This document shows, piece after piece, positions 1 to 10,690 of a stretch of DNA of 26,483 nt. The stretch's first letter is position 1. Every line of letters starts with the position of its first letter. The position numbers and the translations under genes are program-made. Source of the DNA: Frateuria_A sp035695185 (GTDB taxonomy: Bacteria > Pseudomonadota > Gammaproteobacteria > Xanthomonadales > Rhodanobacteraceae). Where the stretch lies: NCBI RefSeq assembly GCF_035695185.1, contig NZ_DASSES010000046.1:1-26483 (forward strand), written 5' to 3'. Below the pieces are notes generated by a model that was not told the origin of the DNA, ran no database searches, and saw only the letters and a program-made list of their open reading frames with translations.

Positions 1-750
<750 letters not shown>

Positions 751-813
751 GGCACAGGCCCGGGCGGCGCTGGGTAAGCCGCCACGTGAAGTTTCGGAGG
801 AATTAACCCAAGG

Positions 814-819
814 ATTATA
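814..819 (-). promoter_or_regulatory. Putative -10 box for typA
   Basis: The minus strand reads TATAAT, a perfect consensus -10, 64 bases upstream of the typA start in the 196-base gap between typA and the permease gene. No good -35 hexamer sits 16-18 bases further upstream. The rest of the gap (751-946) shows nothing else I recognise. Confidence 0.45.
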
Positions 820-946
820 CGGGTTTGCCGTCCAACTTGCCCGTGCCGCGGATGAACGCCCGGGACCGGCCCGGCAAGCGGTACGGGCGCGGCCTCGCGC
901 GACCGCGTGCCGACGGCTGCGTCCGGGGGCGCCCGTGCCGGTCGGG

Positions 947-2344
947 CTAGACCAGCCCCGTCAGTGCGAACAGTGCGATCACCACGAACACGGCGAGGGT
1001 CTTGACCACGGTGATCGCGAAGATGTCGCGGTAGGCCTGCCGGTGCGTCAGCCCGGTCACCGCCAGCAGGGTGATCACCGCGCCGTTGTGCGGCAGGGTG
1101 TCCATGCCGCCCGAGGCCATCGCGGCCACGCGGTGCAGCACCTCCATCGGAATGCCGGCCGCCTGCGCGTTGGCAATGAACGTGTGTGCCATCGCCGCCA
1201 GCGCGATGCCCATGCCGCCGGACGCCGAGCCGGTGATGCCGGCCAGCGCGGTGACGGTGACCGCCTCGTTGACCAGCGGGTGGGGGATCGCGTGCAGCCC
1301 GTCGGCCACCAGCTTGAAGCCGGGCAGGGCCGCGATCACCGCACCGAAGCCGTATTCCGACGCGGTGTTCATCGAGGCGAGCAGGGCGCCACCGACGGCG
1401 CTGCGGCTGCCTTCGGCGAAGCGCGCGACCACCGGCCGCCAGGCGAACGCCAGCACGCACAGGATGCCGGCCAGCAACGCGCCCTCCACCGCCCAGATCG
1501 CGGCGACCTTGGAGACCTGCTGCACCACCGGCTCGGCCGGCCCCACCACGCTGGGCGCGAACGAGGCGGTCGGGCCGTAGGCGCGCGGGATCCAGTCGGT
1601 GAACAGCTTGTTGGCCACGCCGACGAGCACCAGCGGCAGCAGCGCGACCAGCGGATGGGCGAGCCTGCCGTGCCCGAACGGCGCCGGCTCGTTGGCGAGG
1701 TCGGTGCCGTAGCCCTCGCCCGCGGCGGCGGCCTTGCGCCGGCGCGACTCCAGGTAGGCGAGGCCCGCGAGGAGGATGAATACCGAACCGATCGTGCCCA
1801 GCCATGGCGCCGCCCAGGCGGTGGTGCCGAAAAAGGCGGTCGGGATGATGTTCTGGATCTGCGGCGTGCCCGGCAGCGAGTCCATGGTGAAGGTGAACGC
1901 GCCCAGCGCGATGGTGCCCGGGATCAGCCGCTTGGGAATGTCGCTGGCGCGGAACAGCTCCGCTGCGAACGGGTAGACCGCGAACACCACCACGAACAGC
2001 GACACGCCGCCGTAGGTCAGCAGCGCGCATACCAGCACGATCGAGAGGATCGCCCGGCCGCGTCCGACCAGGCCGATGGTCGCCGCCACGATGGCCTTGG
2101 AGAAGCCGGACAGCTCGATCAGCTTGCCGAACACCGCACCGAGCATGAACACCGGGAAATAGAGCTTGAGGAAGCCCACCATCCGGTCCATGAACAGGCC
2201 GGTGAACATCGGCGCCACCAGCGCCGGGTCGGTCAGCAGCACGGCGCCCAGCGCCGCGACCGGCGCGAACAGGATGACGCTGTAGCCGCGGTAGGCGGCC
2301 ATCATCAGGAACGCCAGCGCGGCCAGTACGATCAGGAATGCCAT
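947..2344 (-). CDS. GntP-family permease, possibly a 3-hydroxybutyrate transporter
   Basis: This is a 465-residue inner-membrane protein with about 11-12 hydrophobic segments throughout and few charged residues outside short loops. The C-terminal block GGMDTLPHNGAVITLL (about residues 412-427), followed by TGLTHRQAYRDI, is a hallmark of the GntP family. That family covers gluconate permeases and also D-beta-hydroxybutyrate permeases. The length fits (440-470). I chose the ATG at 2344 because a purine-rich GGGGGAAAAGG lies just upstream and the protein then opens directly with a membrane segment (MAFLIVLAALAFLMMAA). A longer frame to 2491 adds a non-hydrophobic extension that is unlikely to be translated. 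It is divergent from the TonB-dependent receptor across 213 bases. The PHB depolymerase and 3HB-oligomer hydrolase nearby make 3-hydroxybutyrate a reasonable substrate, but the sequence alone cannot exclude gluconate or another organic acid. Confidence 0.88.
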   Translation of the reverse strand: MAFLIVLAALAFLMMAAYRGYSVILFAPVAALGAVLLTDPALVAPMFTGLFMDRMVGFLKLYFPVFMLGAVFGKLIELSGFSKAIVAATIGLVGRGRAILSIVLVCALLTYGGVSLFVVVFAVYPFAAELFRASDIPKRLIPGTIALGAFTFTMDSLPGTPQIQNIIPTAFFGTTAWAAPWLGTIGSVFILLAGLAYLESRRRKAAAAGEGYGTDLANEPAPFGHGRLAHPLVALLPLVLVGVANKLFTDWIPRAYGPTASFAPSVVGPAEPVVQQVSKVAAIWAVEGALLAGILCVLAFAWRPVVARFAEGSRSAVGGALLASMNTASEYGFGAVIAALPGFKLVADGLHAIPHPLVNEAVTVTALAGITGSASGGMGIALAAMAHTFIANAQAAGIPMEVLHRVAAMASGGMDTLPHNGAVITLLAVTGLTHRQAYRDIFAITVVKTLAVFVVIALFALTGLV

Positions 2345-2399
2345 CGAGCCTTTTCCCCCGGCGGCACGTTCCAGCGCCGCGATCTGCGAATGCCCGGCG

Positions 2400-2405
2400 A
2401 GTATC
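2400..2405 (-). promoter_or_regulatory. Putative -10 box for the GntP permease
   Basis: The minus strand reads GATACT followed by the GC-rich stretch CGCCGGG, the same layout as other candidate promoters in this window. Its -35 position falls in one arm of the 2424-2450 dyad. It lies 56 bases upstream of the start codon. Confidence 0.35.
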
Positions 2406-2423
2406 GGTCGCGCCCCGGGGGCC

Positions 2424-2450
2424 GGGCACTGTACGAAGGTACAAGTGCCC
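2424..2450. promoter_or_regulatory. 27-base dyad in the divergent permease/receptor promoter region, candidate regulator site
   Basis: GGGCACT and GTAC, a GAAG centre, then GTAC, one extra A and AGTGCCC form an inverted repeat with a single-base bulge. The centre is 34 bases from the predicted -10 boxes on both sides (2400-2405 minus, 2468-2473 plus), so it covers both -35 positions. The 10-base core GTACGAAGGT recurs in inverted orientation before the 3HB-oligomer hydrolase (12423-12432). The symmetry and spacing suggest one regulator controls both divergent genes; the regulator is not identified. A smaller palindrome (CCATCG-T-CGATGG, about 2490-2502) and a GCAACC/GGTTGC repeat (about 2519-2536) follow in the receptor leader. 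Confidence 0.5.
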
Positions 2451-2467
2451 CGCCTGGTTCCCCTGCC

Positions 2468-2473
2468 TAGGAT
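2468..2473 (+). promoter_or_regulatory. Putative -10 box for the first TonB-dependent receptor
   Basis: TAGGAT matches four of six consensus positions, with a TG three bases before it. It is 34 bases from the centre of the dyad at 2424-2450 and would leave a leader of about 78 bases containing two small hairpins. Confidence 0.35.
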
Positions 2474-2557
2474 CCGTGCATCACACGGCATCCATCGTCG
2501 ATGGCTGCGTCCTCATGGCAACCCTCGACGGTTGCGATCAGAAGGGAAGGGGGAGTC

Positions 2558-4783
<2,226 letters not shown>

Positions 4784-4872
4784 CGCCGCCCCTTTTCCTG
4801 CAGCAGGAGAGGTGCCGGGACAGCCTCTCCCCGCCACCCGGCGCCTTTCCTGCCTGCCGGAAACGTCATCCT

Positions 4873-4897
4873 GCAGGAGCGCACCTGTGCGCTCCCA
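4873..4897. repeat. REP-like palindrome in the leader of the PHB depolymerase gene
   Basis: GGAGCGCAC-CT-GTGCGCTCC is a perfect inverted repeat with 9-base arms (4876-4895). It ends 10 bases before an alternative ATG at 4906 and about 25 before the chosen start. Its left flank CCTGCAGGAGCGCAC is matched exactly, inverted, at 20513-20527. It belongs to the same GTAGGAGCGC-type family found at 9431, 11563 and 12328. It could act as a weak terminator or mRNA stabiliser between the receptor and the depolymerase. Confidence 0.7.
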
Positions 4898-4920
4898 CGA
4901 AAAAAATGCCGGAGCTCGAC

Positions 4921-5943
4921 ATGCGCAAGACCCTCGGCCTGCTGGCCGCCTTGCTCGCCACCACGCTCACCCACGCGGCCGACGCTCCGGCATTGCCGAG
5001 GTTGAAGCTCGACCCCACGCGCGTCGCCGTGGCCGGCCTGTCCGCCGGTGCCTACATGGCTACCCAGGCGCAGATCGCCTACCCGGAAGTCTTCCATGGC
5101 GCCGCCCTCGTGGCCGGCGGCCCGTACGGCTGTGCCGGCGGGCAGCTCGCCAGCGCGCTCGGCAGCTGCATGAAGGGCACGCCGGCACCGGACGTGGACA
5201 CGCTGGTCGCCCGTGCGCGCAAGCTGTCGGACGCCGGAAGCATCGGCAAGCTTGCCGAGCTGGCCAATGCACGCGTCTATCTGCTGCACGGCAAGGACGA
5301 TGCCCTGGTCGCCCCGGTGGTAGCCGAAGCCGGCGCGCGGTTCTATGAAACGCTGCGCGACCGGGTGCCGGGCCTGAAGCGCATGCAGGTGCACGACGAC
5401 GGCGGGCGCGCCTTTGCGCACAACCTGCCGGTGGCAGGCAAGGGCGACGACTGCGGCAAGTCGGTGTCGCCGTTCCTGGGCCACTGCGGCTTCGATGCGG
5501 CAGGCGCCATCTTCACCGAACTGTTCGGCCAGCCGACCCGCACCGTCGCCGCTCCGCGCGGCAAGCTGCGCACGTTTGACCAGAACGCGCTACGCCCCGG
5601 CGGCAAGGATGCCTTCCTCGCCGACGAGGGCTACCTCTACCTGCCGCCATCCTGTGCCGCCGGCAAGCCCTGCGGCCTGCTGGTCGCGTTGCACGGCTGC
5701 AAGCAGAACGCCCAGGCGGTGGGCGAGGCGTTCGTGCGCGACGCCGGCTTCAACCGCTGGGCCGACGCCTACGACGTGGCCGTGCTGTACCCTCAGACAC
5801 GCGCGAGCTTCGCGCCCTTGAATCCGCAGGCATGCTGGGACTGGTGGGGATATTCCGGAGCCGACTACGACACGCGCGAGGGCGTGCAATTGCGCTGGCT
5901 GGTCGATGCCGTGCGCGCGCTGGGTCTGCCACCCAGCCGATGA
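4921..5943 (+). CDS. Secreted PHB depolymerase, short-chain-length type with type 2 catalytic domain
   Basis: This 340-residue exported esterase is predicted to cleave polyhydroxybutyrate outside the cell or in the periplasm. A signal peptide covers about residues 1-20 (MRKTLGLLAALLATTLTHAA). The lipase box GLSAG lies very near the N-terminus with Ser41, while the oxyanion-type HGC (Cys260) is near the C-terminus. That order is the circularly permuted type 2 arrangement seen in the Penicillium funiculosum enzyme. By that comparison Asp127 (HGKDD) and His167 (AFAHN) complete the triad. The C-terminus (ACWDWWGYSGADYDTREGVQ) is also typical. There is no linker or substrate-binding domain after the catalytic domain, so it may prefer amorphous polymer or oligomers. 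The ATG at 4921 has GGAG six bases upstream; an in-frame ATG at 4906 would add five residues. It is probably co-transcribed with the receptor. Confidence 0.9.
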   Translation: MRKTLGLLAALLATTLTHAADAPALPRLKLDPTRVAVAGLSAGAYMATQAQIAYPEVFHGAALVAGGPYGCAGGQLASALGSCMKGTPAPDVDTLVARARKLSDAGSIGKLAELANARVYLLHGKDDALVAPVVAEAGARFYETLRDRVPGLKRMQVHDDGGRAFAHNLPVAGKGDDCGKSVSPFLGHCGFDAAGAIFTELFGQPTRTVAAPRGKLRTFDQNALRPGGKDAFLADEGYLYLPPSCAAGKPCGLLVALHGCKQNAQAVGEAFVRDAGFNRWADAYDVAVLYPQTRASFAPLNPQACWDWWGYSGADYDTREGVQLRWLVDAVRALGLPPSR

Positions 5944-5954
5944 TCCGTTCTGCT

Positions 5955-6115
5955 CCCTCTCCGCTGCGGGGAGAGGACCGGGGCTTGCCATGATGTTGCC
6001 GGGGTTCAAGGAAGTGCCCTCGAGGTTCTGCAGCCTTGCGCTGCCGGGCGGCATGAGCGTCGTTCCCCGCGAGCCCCGGCCCCTCGCCCCAACCCTCTCC
6101 CCGGCGGGGAGAGGG
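5955..6115. repeat. Paired inverted repeats (BIME-like) between depolymerase and sensor kinase
   Basis: Two hairpins lie in opposite orientation: CCTCTCC/GGAGAGG at 5956-5976, and CCCTCTCCCC-GGC-GGGGAGAGGG at 6093-6115 with perfect 10-base arms. Immediately inside them CCGGGGCT (5978-5985) pairs with AGCCCCGG (6072-6079), so the whole 160-base stretch can also fold as one large cruciform. Its sequence differs from the GTAGGAGCGC repeat family. It fills most of the 185-base gap and ends 13 bases before the kinase start codon. I see no other promoter signal in the gap. Confidence 0.7.
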
Positions 6116-6128
6116 AGCTGATCGCGCG

Positions 6129-9100
6129 ATGCCCAGTCCCACCCTGATCGCCCTCGCCGCCGCCTGCTGGCTCGGGTTGCTGTTCGGTGTCGCGCTGCTC
6201 GGCGAGCGGCGCCCGCGGCTGTTCGAGAAGCGCTGGGCGATCGTCTACGCGCTGTCGCTGGCGATCCACTGCACCTCGTGGACCTTTTACGGCACGGTGA
6301 CCCAGGCCAGCCGCTCGGGCTGGTGGCTGCCGCCCACCTTCGTCGGCGCGATCCTGATGTACCTGCTGGCGATCGCCGTACTGCGGCGACTGGTGGAACT
6401 CGCGCGCGAATACAACGCCGGCTCCCTGGCCGACCTGATCGCGGTGCGGCTGGGCCGTCACTCGGGACTGGCGGCGCTGGTCACCGCGGTCGTCGTGCTG
6501 GGCATCGTCCCTTACATCGCGCTGCAGCTCAAAGCCGTGGCGATGAGCTACATGCTGCTCAGCCACGGCCAGCTGGCCGAGTCCGAACCATGGCAGGACA
6601 GCGCCCTGTACATCGCCCTGCTGATGGCGCTGTTCGCGATGCTGTTCGGCACCCGTCGCGCCAGTACCACCGCGCACAACCGCGGACTGGTACTGGCGAT
6701 GGCGTTCGAGTCGCTGTTCAAGCTCGGCGCCATGCTGGCGCTGGGCTCGCTGTTGCTGGCGCCGTTGCCGCCCGGCCTGCCGCCGCCGGTGGCGGTGCCG
6801 CACGAGGCCAACGGTTTTCCCGCGCTGATCCTGCTCGGCGCGCTGGCGATGTTCACGCTGCCGCACCAGTTCCACGCCGGCGTGGTCGAGTGCCGCGACG
6901 GCAGCCACCTGCGCACGGCGCGCTGGCTGTTCCCGCTGTACATGCTGCTGATCGCGCTGCCGATCCTGCCGCTGGCAAAGCTCGGCGATGCGTGGCTGGG
7001 GCCCAGCGGCGTGCCGTCCGACCTTTACGTACTCGCCCTGCCGCTGGCGCGCGAACAGCACGGGCTGGCGCTGGTGGCCTTCCTCGGCGGCCTGAGCGCC
7101 GCCACCAGCATGGTGGTGGTCGCCACGCTCGCGCTCAGCCTGATGATCGTCAACCACTTCATCGCCCCGCTGCGGGTACGCGCCGGCTGGGGCCGCGACG
7201 AGCGCGGCGACCTGCGCGGCGAGGTGATCAATCAGCGCCGGGTGGCGATCGTGGTGGTGATCCTGCTGGCCTGGGGCTACAGCCGGGTGCTGGCCAGTCA
7301 CGAGGCACTGGCCGACATCGGCGCCATCTCGTTCTCTGCGCTGGCCGGGCTCGCGCCGGCCTTGCTGGCCGCCGTCTACCGGCCGCAGGTGGGGCCGCGG
7401 GCGGTCACCGCGGGCCTGGCCTGCGGCACGCTGGTCTGGCTCTACGTGGTGCTGCCCTCACTGTGGCCGGCGATGCCGGCCGGTTTGCTGCACGGACCGC
7501 TCGGGCTCGCCTGGCTGTCGCCCGGGCAGTTGCTCGGACTGGGCGAATGGAGCCAGCTCGGGCGTGCCGTGGTGCTGAGCCTGGCGGCCAACCTGGCGGT
7601 GATGTGGCTGGTGGCCCAGTCGCGCTACGGCCAGGCCGCGCGCGTGGTGGGTGTCGGCGACGTCGGGGTCGCCGAGTTGCGCGCGCTGGCCGAGCGCTTC
7701 CTGCCGCCGGAGCGCGTGGAGCACCTGTTCGCCACGGCACCGGCGCAGGGGGCAGCCGGGCATGCGCGGGTCGATGCCGTCGAGCACGAACTGGCCGCGG
7801 TGATCGGCGCGGCCTCGGCGCGGCTGCTGCTGGAAGTGGTGCACCGGCAGGGCCGCGCGCAGCTCGACACCGTCGCGGCCATCGTCGGCGAGGCCACCCA
7901 GGACCTGCGCTTCAACCAGCGCGTGCTGGAAGCGGCGCTCGAGAACATGAGCCAGGGCATCTGCGTGGTCGACGCGGAGTTGCGCGTGGTCGCCTGGAAC
8001 CGGTGCTACGCGGAGCTGTTCCAGTACCCGGCGGGCATGCTGCAGGTCGGCCGCCCGGTGGCCGACCTCACCCGCTTCATCATCGGCGAGGGGCTGATCG
8101 GCGCAGGCGACGTGGAGGCGCGGGTGCAGCGCCGGCTCACCCACATGCAGGCCGGCACCCGGCATCTGTCCGAGCGGCGCTTTCCCGACGGCACGATCGT
8201 GGAGATCCGTGGCAACCCGATGCCCGGTGGCGGGTTCGTCGCCACCTTCACCGACGTCACCGCATTCCGCCGGGCCGAAGAGGCCCTGAGGAGCGCCAAC
8301 GAAACGCTCGAGCTGCGGGTGGAGGAACGCACCCGTGCGCTGGCGGCCGCCAGCGCCGAGGCGCAGCGCGCCAACGAGGCCAAGAGCCGCTTCCTGGCCG
8401 CGGTCACGCATGACCTGATGCAGCCGCTGCACGCGGCGCAGCTGTTCGCGCACACCCTGACCGAGCACGGTGCCGACGCCACCATCGCCGGCAATCTCAA
8501 TGGCGCGCTGGCGGCGACCGAGGGCCTGCTCGCCGGGCTGCTCGACATCGCGCGGCTGGAAGGCGGCCGCCTGCAACCGCAGCCGCGTACTTTCCCGCTG
8601 GCCGAAGTGCTCGACCCGCTGGCTGCGGAGTTCGGTGCGATCGCGCAGGACCGTGGCGTACGGCTGGACGTGGTCGGCACCCGCGCCTGGGTGCAGTCCG
8701 ACCCGCAGCTGCTGCGCCGCGTGCTGCAGAATTTCCTTTCCAACGCCCTGCGCCATGCCGGACGTGGCCGCGTGCTGCTGGGCGTGCGCCGCTGCGGCAC
8801 GCAGCTGCGGGTGGAGGTGTGGGATACCGGGCCGGGCATTGCGCCGGAGGAGCGCGTGATGATCTTCCAGGAGTTCCGCCGCGGCAGCGCGGCGGGCGGG
8901 CAGGGGCTGGGCCTGGGCCTGTCGATCGCCCAGCGCATGGCCGGCCTGCTCGGACATCCGCTGGGGCTGCGCTCGTGGCCGGGACGCGGCAGCGTGTTCG
9001 ACCTGGGCGTGCCGCTCGCACGGACGCCGGCCGCACCGCCCGCGACCACGGCCGTGCCCCAGCCGCTGCCGGCCGGCCGGGCGCTGGTGCTGGACAACGA

Positions 9101-9434
9101 GCCGGCCGCGCTTGCCGCGCTGACCGCGCTGCTCACCAGCTGGGGCTGGCAGGTGCATGCCGCGCGCGATCCGGCGCAGGCACTGGCGGCGCCGTGGCAG
9201 CCGGACCTGCACATCCTCGACTACCACCTCGATGCCGGCCGCACCGGCTGGGAGGTATGGCGCGAACTGAGCGTACGTCGTCCGGACGTGCCGACGGTCA
9301 TGCTCACGGCCGACCGTGACGGCGAGCTGCGCCAGCGCCTGCTGGAGGCGGGAATCGGCGTGCTGTACAAGCCGCTCAAGCCGCTGGCGCTGCGGCAGTT
9401 GCTGCAGCGGGTGACCGCGGCGGTGCGGGTGTAG
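6129..9434 (+). CDS. Hybrid sensor histidine kinase with sodium/solute-symporter-like sensor domain (CrbS/MxtR-like)
   Basis: This is a 1101-residue inner-membrane kinase. Residues 1 to about 490 carry roughly 12 hydrophobic segments resembling an SSF/SLC5 transporter (TSWTFYGTVTQASRSGWWLPPTF opens the domain). A STAC-like helical linker follows (about 505-600), then a PAS domain (about 600-720, LENMSQGICVVD). Next are a coiled coil and HisKA with phospho-acceptor His761 (VTHDLMQPLH). The HATPase domain has Asn872 in the N box, DTGPG at 899-903 and GQGLGLGLS near 925. A C-terminal receiver has phospho-acceptor Asp1031 (HILDYHLD) and a D-N-E acidic pocket near 989-991. The layout matches CrbS/MxtR-type kinases, known to govern acetate use with a LuxR-type partner. 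A likely partner lies at 11619-12284. The stop codon TAG is part of the REP element that follows. The start has only a distant GAGAGGGAG upstream, itself part of a repeat. Confidence 0.92.
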   Translation: MPSPTLIALAAACWLGLLFGVALLGERRPRLFEKRWAIVYALSLAIHCTSWTFYGTVTQASRSGWWLPPTFVGAILMYLLAIAVLRRLVELAREYNAGSLADLIAVRLGRHSGLAALVTAVVVLGIVPYIALQLKAVAMSYMLLSHGQLAESEPWQDSALYIALLMALFAMLFGTRRASTTAHNRGLVLAMAFESLFKLGAMLALGSLLLAPLPPGLPPPVAVPHEANGFPALILLGALAMFTLPHQFHAGVVECRDGSHLRTARWLFPLYMLLIALPILPLAKLGDAWLGPSGVPSDLYVLALPLAREQHGLALVAFLGGLSAATSMVVVATLALSLMIVNHFIAPLRVRAGWGRDERGDLRGEVINQRRVAIVVVILLAWGYSRVLASHEALADIGAISFSALAGLAPALLAAVYRPQVGPRAVTAGLACGTLVWLYVVLPSLWPAMPAGLLHGPLGLAWLSPGQLLGLGEWSQLGRAVVLSLAANLAVMWLVAQSRYGQAARVVGVGDVGVAELRALAERFLPPERVEHLFATAPAQGAAGHARVDAVEHELAAVIGAASARLLLEVVHRQGRAQLDTVAAIVGEATQDLRFNQRVLEAALENMSQGICVVDAELRVVAWNRCYAELFQYPAGMLQVGRPVADLTRFIIGEGLIGAGDVEARVQRRLTHMQAGTRHLSERRFPDGTIVEIRGNPMPGGGFVATFTDVTAFRRAEEALRSANETLELRVEERTRALAAASAEAQRANEAKSRFLAAVTHDLMQPLHAAQLFAHTLTEHGADATIAGNLNGALAATEGLLAGLLDIARLEGGRLQPQPRTFPLAEVLDPLAAEFGAIAQDRGVRLDVVGTRAWVQSDPQLLRRVLQNFLSNALRHAGRGRVLLGVRRCGTQLRVEVWDTGPGIAPEERVMIFQEFRRGSAAGGQGLGLGLSIAQRMAGLLGHPLGLRSWPGRGSVFDLGVPLARTPAAPPATTAVPQPLPAGRALVLDNEPAALAALTALLTSWGWQVHAARDPAQALAAPWQPDLHILDYHLDAGRTGWEVWRELSVRRPDVPTVMLTADRDGELRQRLLEAGIGVLYKPLKPLALRQLLQRVTAAVRV

Positions 9435-9505
9435 GAGCGCCGTTGCGCAAGCGCATCCGTGTGCGACCCTCGCGGCGAACACGGTCGCGCACAGTGCGCT
9501 CCTAC
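9431..9505. repeat. REP-like inverted repeat supplying both stop codons at a convergent junction
   Basis: GTAGGAGCGC (9431-9440) and GCGCTCCTAC (9496-9505) are perfect 10-base inverted repeats. They enclose further partly complementary GC-rich sequence, so a long stem is possible. The TAG inside the left arm is the stop of the sensor kinase. The complementary TAG inside the right arm is the stop of the isochorismatase-like gene. The element therefore fills the convergent junction and probably serves as a bidirectional terminator. Confidence 0.8.
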
Positions 9506-10062
9506 AGGGTGGCCACCCAGGCCGCGATCGTCTGCACGGTCGCCTGGCGGGGAAACACTTTTCCGGTCAGCACTCGGTGTACTTCCGGGTCGGCGTCGGC
9601 GCAACCGTCGGACAGCACGGTGAGGCGGTAGTCCATGTCCGCCGCCAGGCGCACGGTCGAGAGCACCACCCCGCTGGTGGCCACGCCGGCCAGCACCAGC
9701 GCCTCGATGCCGGCTGCGCGCAGCACCACGTCCAGGTCACTGCCGGCGAACGCGCCGACACGGCGCTTGGTGACCACCACGTCCTGCGGCTGTACCTCGA
9801 GCGAGGGATGGATGGCGCTCTTCGGATCGTCCTCGCGCAGGCGTCCGGTCTGCCGGATGCTGGAGAACATCATGTTGCGCGGCGACACCTCTGGATAGCC
9901 GGGCCGGAAGCAGACCCGCACCCAGACCACCGGCAGGCCGGCCCGCCGTGCGGCGGCAAGCGCGGTGCGGATGCGATCGAGCAGGCCTTCGTCCGGATAG
10001 TTCTGCAGGATCGCTTCCTGCAGGTCCATCAACAGCAGCGCGGTGCGGGGCCCGGCGGGCAT
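9502..10062 (-). CDS. Isochorismatase-family (cysteine-hydrolase fold) protein
   Basis: This 186-residue cytoplasmic protein has no signal peptide. The family's Asp is Asp13 (LLLMDLQEAIL) and its Lys is Lys99 (VVTKRRVGAF). In the nucleophile region (GVATSGVVLSTVRLA, residues 126-140) the position usually held by cysteine is Val132. Family members without that cysteine include true isochorismatases such as PhzD, which use the Asp instead, so a hydrolase without a thiol nucleophile, or loss of amidase activity, is possible. The substrate is unknown. The start at 10062 has a strong GAGGAGGA nine bases upstream. It lies 13 bases behind the yaeQ stop, so the two form an operon. The stop codon lies in the 9431-9505 repeat. 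Confidence 0.85.
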   Translation of the reverse strand: MPAGPRTALLLMDLQEAILQNYPDEGLLDRIRTALAAARRAGLPVVWVRVCFRPGYPEVSPRNMMFSSIRQTGRLREDDPKSAIHPSLEVQPQDVVVTKRRVGAFAGSDLDVVLRAAGIEALVLAGVATSGVVLSTVRLAADMDYRLTVLSDGCADADPEVHRVLTGKVFPRQATVQTIAAWVATL

Positions 10063-10075
10063 GGCGTCTTCCTCC

Positions 10076-10630
10076 TCAGGCGGCGGCGTATTCGCCCATG
10101 CGGGCGCGTGGCCGTACCGCGACGGTCGTGTCGCCGCTGATCAGCTGGAGCTCGCCGTCCTGGACCAGGCACTGCAACCTCATGCCGCGTTCGCACAGCG
10201 CGGCGAGCTGGCGCACGGTGGCCTCGTCGATGTCGAGCACGGTCAGGTTCGCGTGGCGCGCGAGCGAGGGGCCGATCTTGTCCCACCAGATGTCGCCGGC
10301 GCGTCCTCCGTAGTTGACGACCACCACCTGGCGCGCCTTGCCGCAGGCCTTGCGGATCCGCGCCTCGTCCGGCTGGCCGAGCTCGATCCACTGCTCGATC
10401 TCCTCGGTGTACGCGCGCCGCCACAGTGCCGGCTCGTCCTCGTCGCTCAGGCCCTTGCCGAACTCCAGCCGCTCGTCGGCATGCAGCGCGAAGGCGAGCA
10501 GGCGCACCATCAGCCTTTCCTCGGTTTCCGATGGATGGCGCGCGAGGGTCAGCGCGTGCGTGGCGTAGTAATGCCGGTCCATGTCGCTGATCGACAGCTC
10601 GGCCTTGTGGATGGTGGCGTTGAGGGCCAT
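10076..10630 (-). CDS. yaeQ: YaeQ family protein
   Basis: This is a 184-residue soluble protein of the YaeQ family, usually about 180 long. Recognisable family segments are MALNATIHKAELSISDMDRH at the start, RHPSETEERLMVRLLAFAL (31-49), WIELGQPDEARIRKACGKA (81-99) and VVVNYGG (103-109). The family has been placed structurally in the PD-(D/E)XK superfamily; its biochemical role is unsettled. I chose the ATG at 10630 because the conserved family start follows it exactly. The frame stays open much further upstream, but that part overlaps the divergent pseudouridine synthase gene. It is followed after 13 bases by the isochorismatase-like gene and is divergent from the synthase across 60 bases. 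Confidence 0.93.
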   Translation of the reverse strand: MALNATIHKAELSISDMDRHYYATHALTLARHPSETEERLMVRLLAFALHADERLEFGKGLSDEDEPALWRRAYTEEIEQWIELGQPDEARIRKACGKARQVVVVNYGGRAGDIWWDKIGPSLARHANLTVLDIDEATVRQLAALCERGMRLQCLVQDGELQLISGDTTVAVRPRARMGEYAAA

Positions 10631-10678
10631 GGGCGTGCCTGGTGCGGGTAATCGGCCATTGTACGCGGCGGCCGGCGC

Positions 10679-10684
10679 TAAGCT
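10679..10684 (+). promoter_or_regulatory. Putative -10 box giving a leaderless mRNA for the pseudouridine synthase
   Basis: TAAGCT lies exactly six bases (GGGCGG) before the ATG at 10691, so a transcript would start at or next to the A of the start codon. The same arrangement precedes the 3HB-oligomer hydrolase at 12457. No -35 stands out. Confidence 0.4.
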
Positions 10685-10690
10685 GGGCGG

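Noticed and set aside
2490..2536. Small palindromes in the leader of the first receptor as a riboswitch.
   Set aside because: The stems are short (6-7 bp) and isolated, and the 85-base leader has no recognisable aptamer arrangement.
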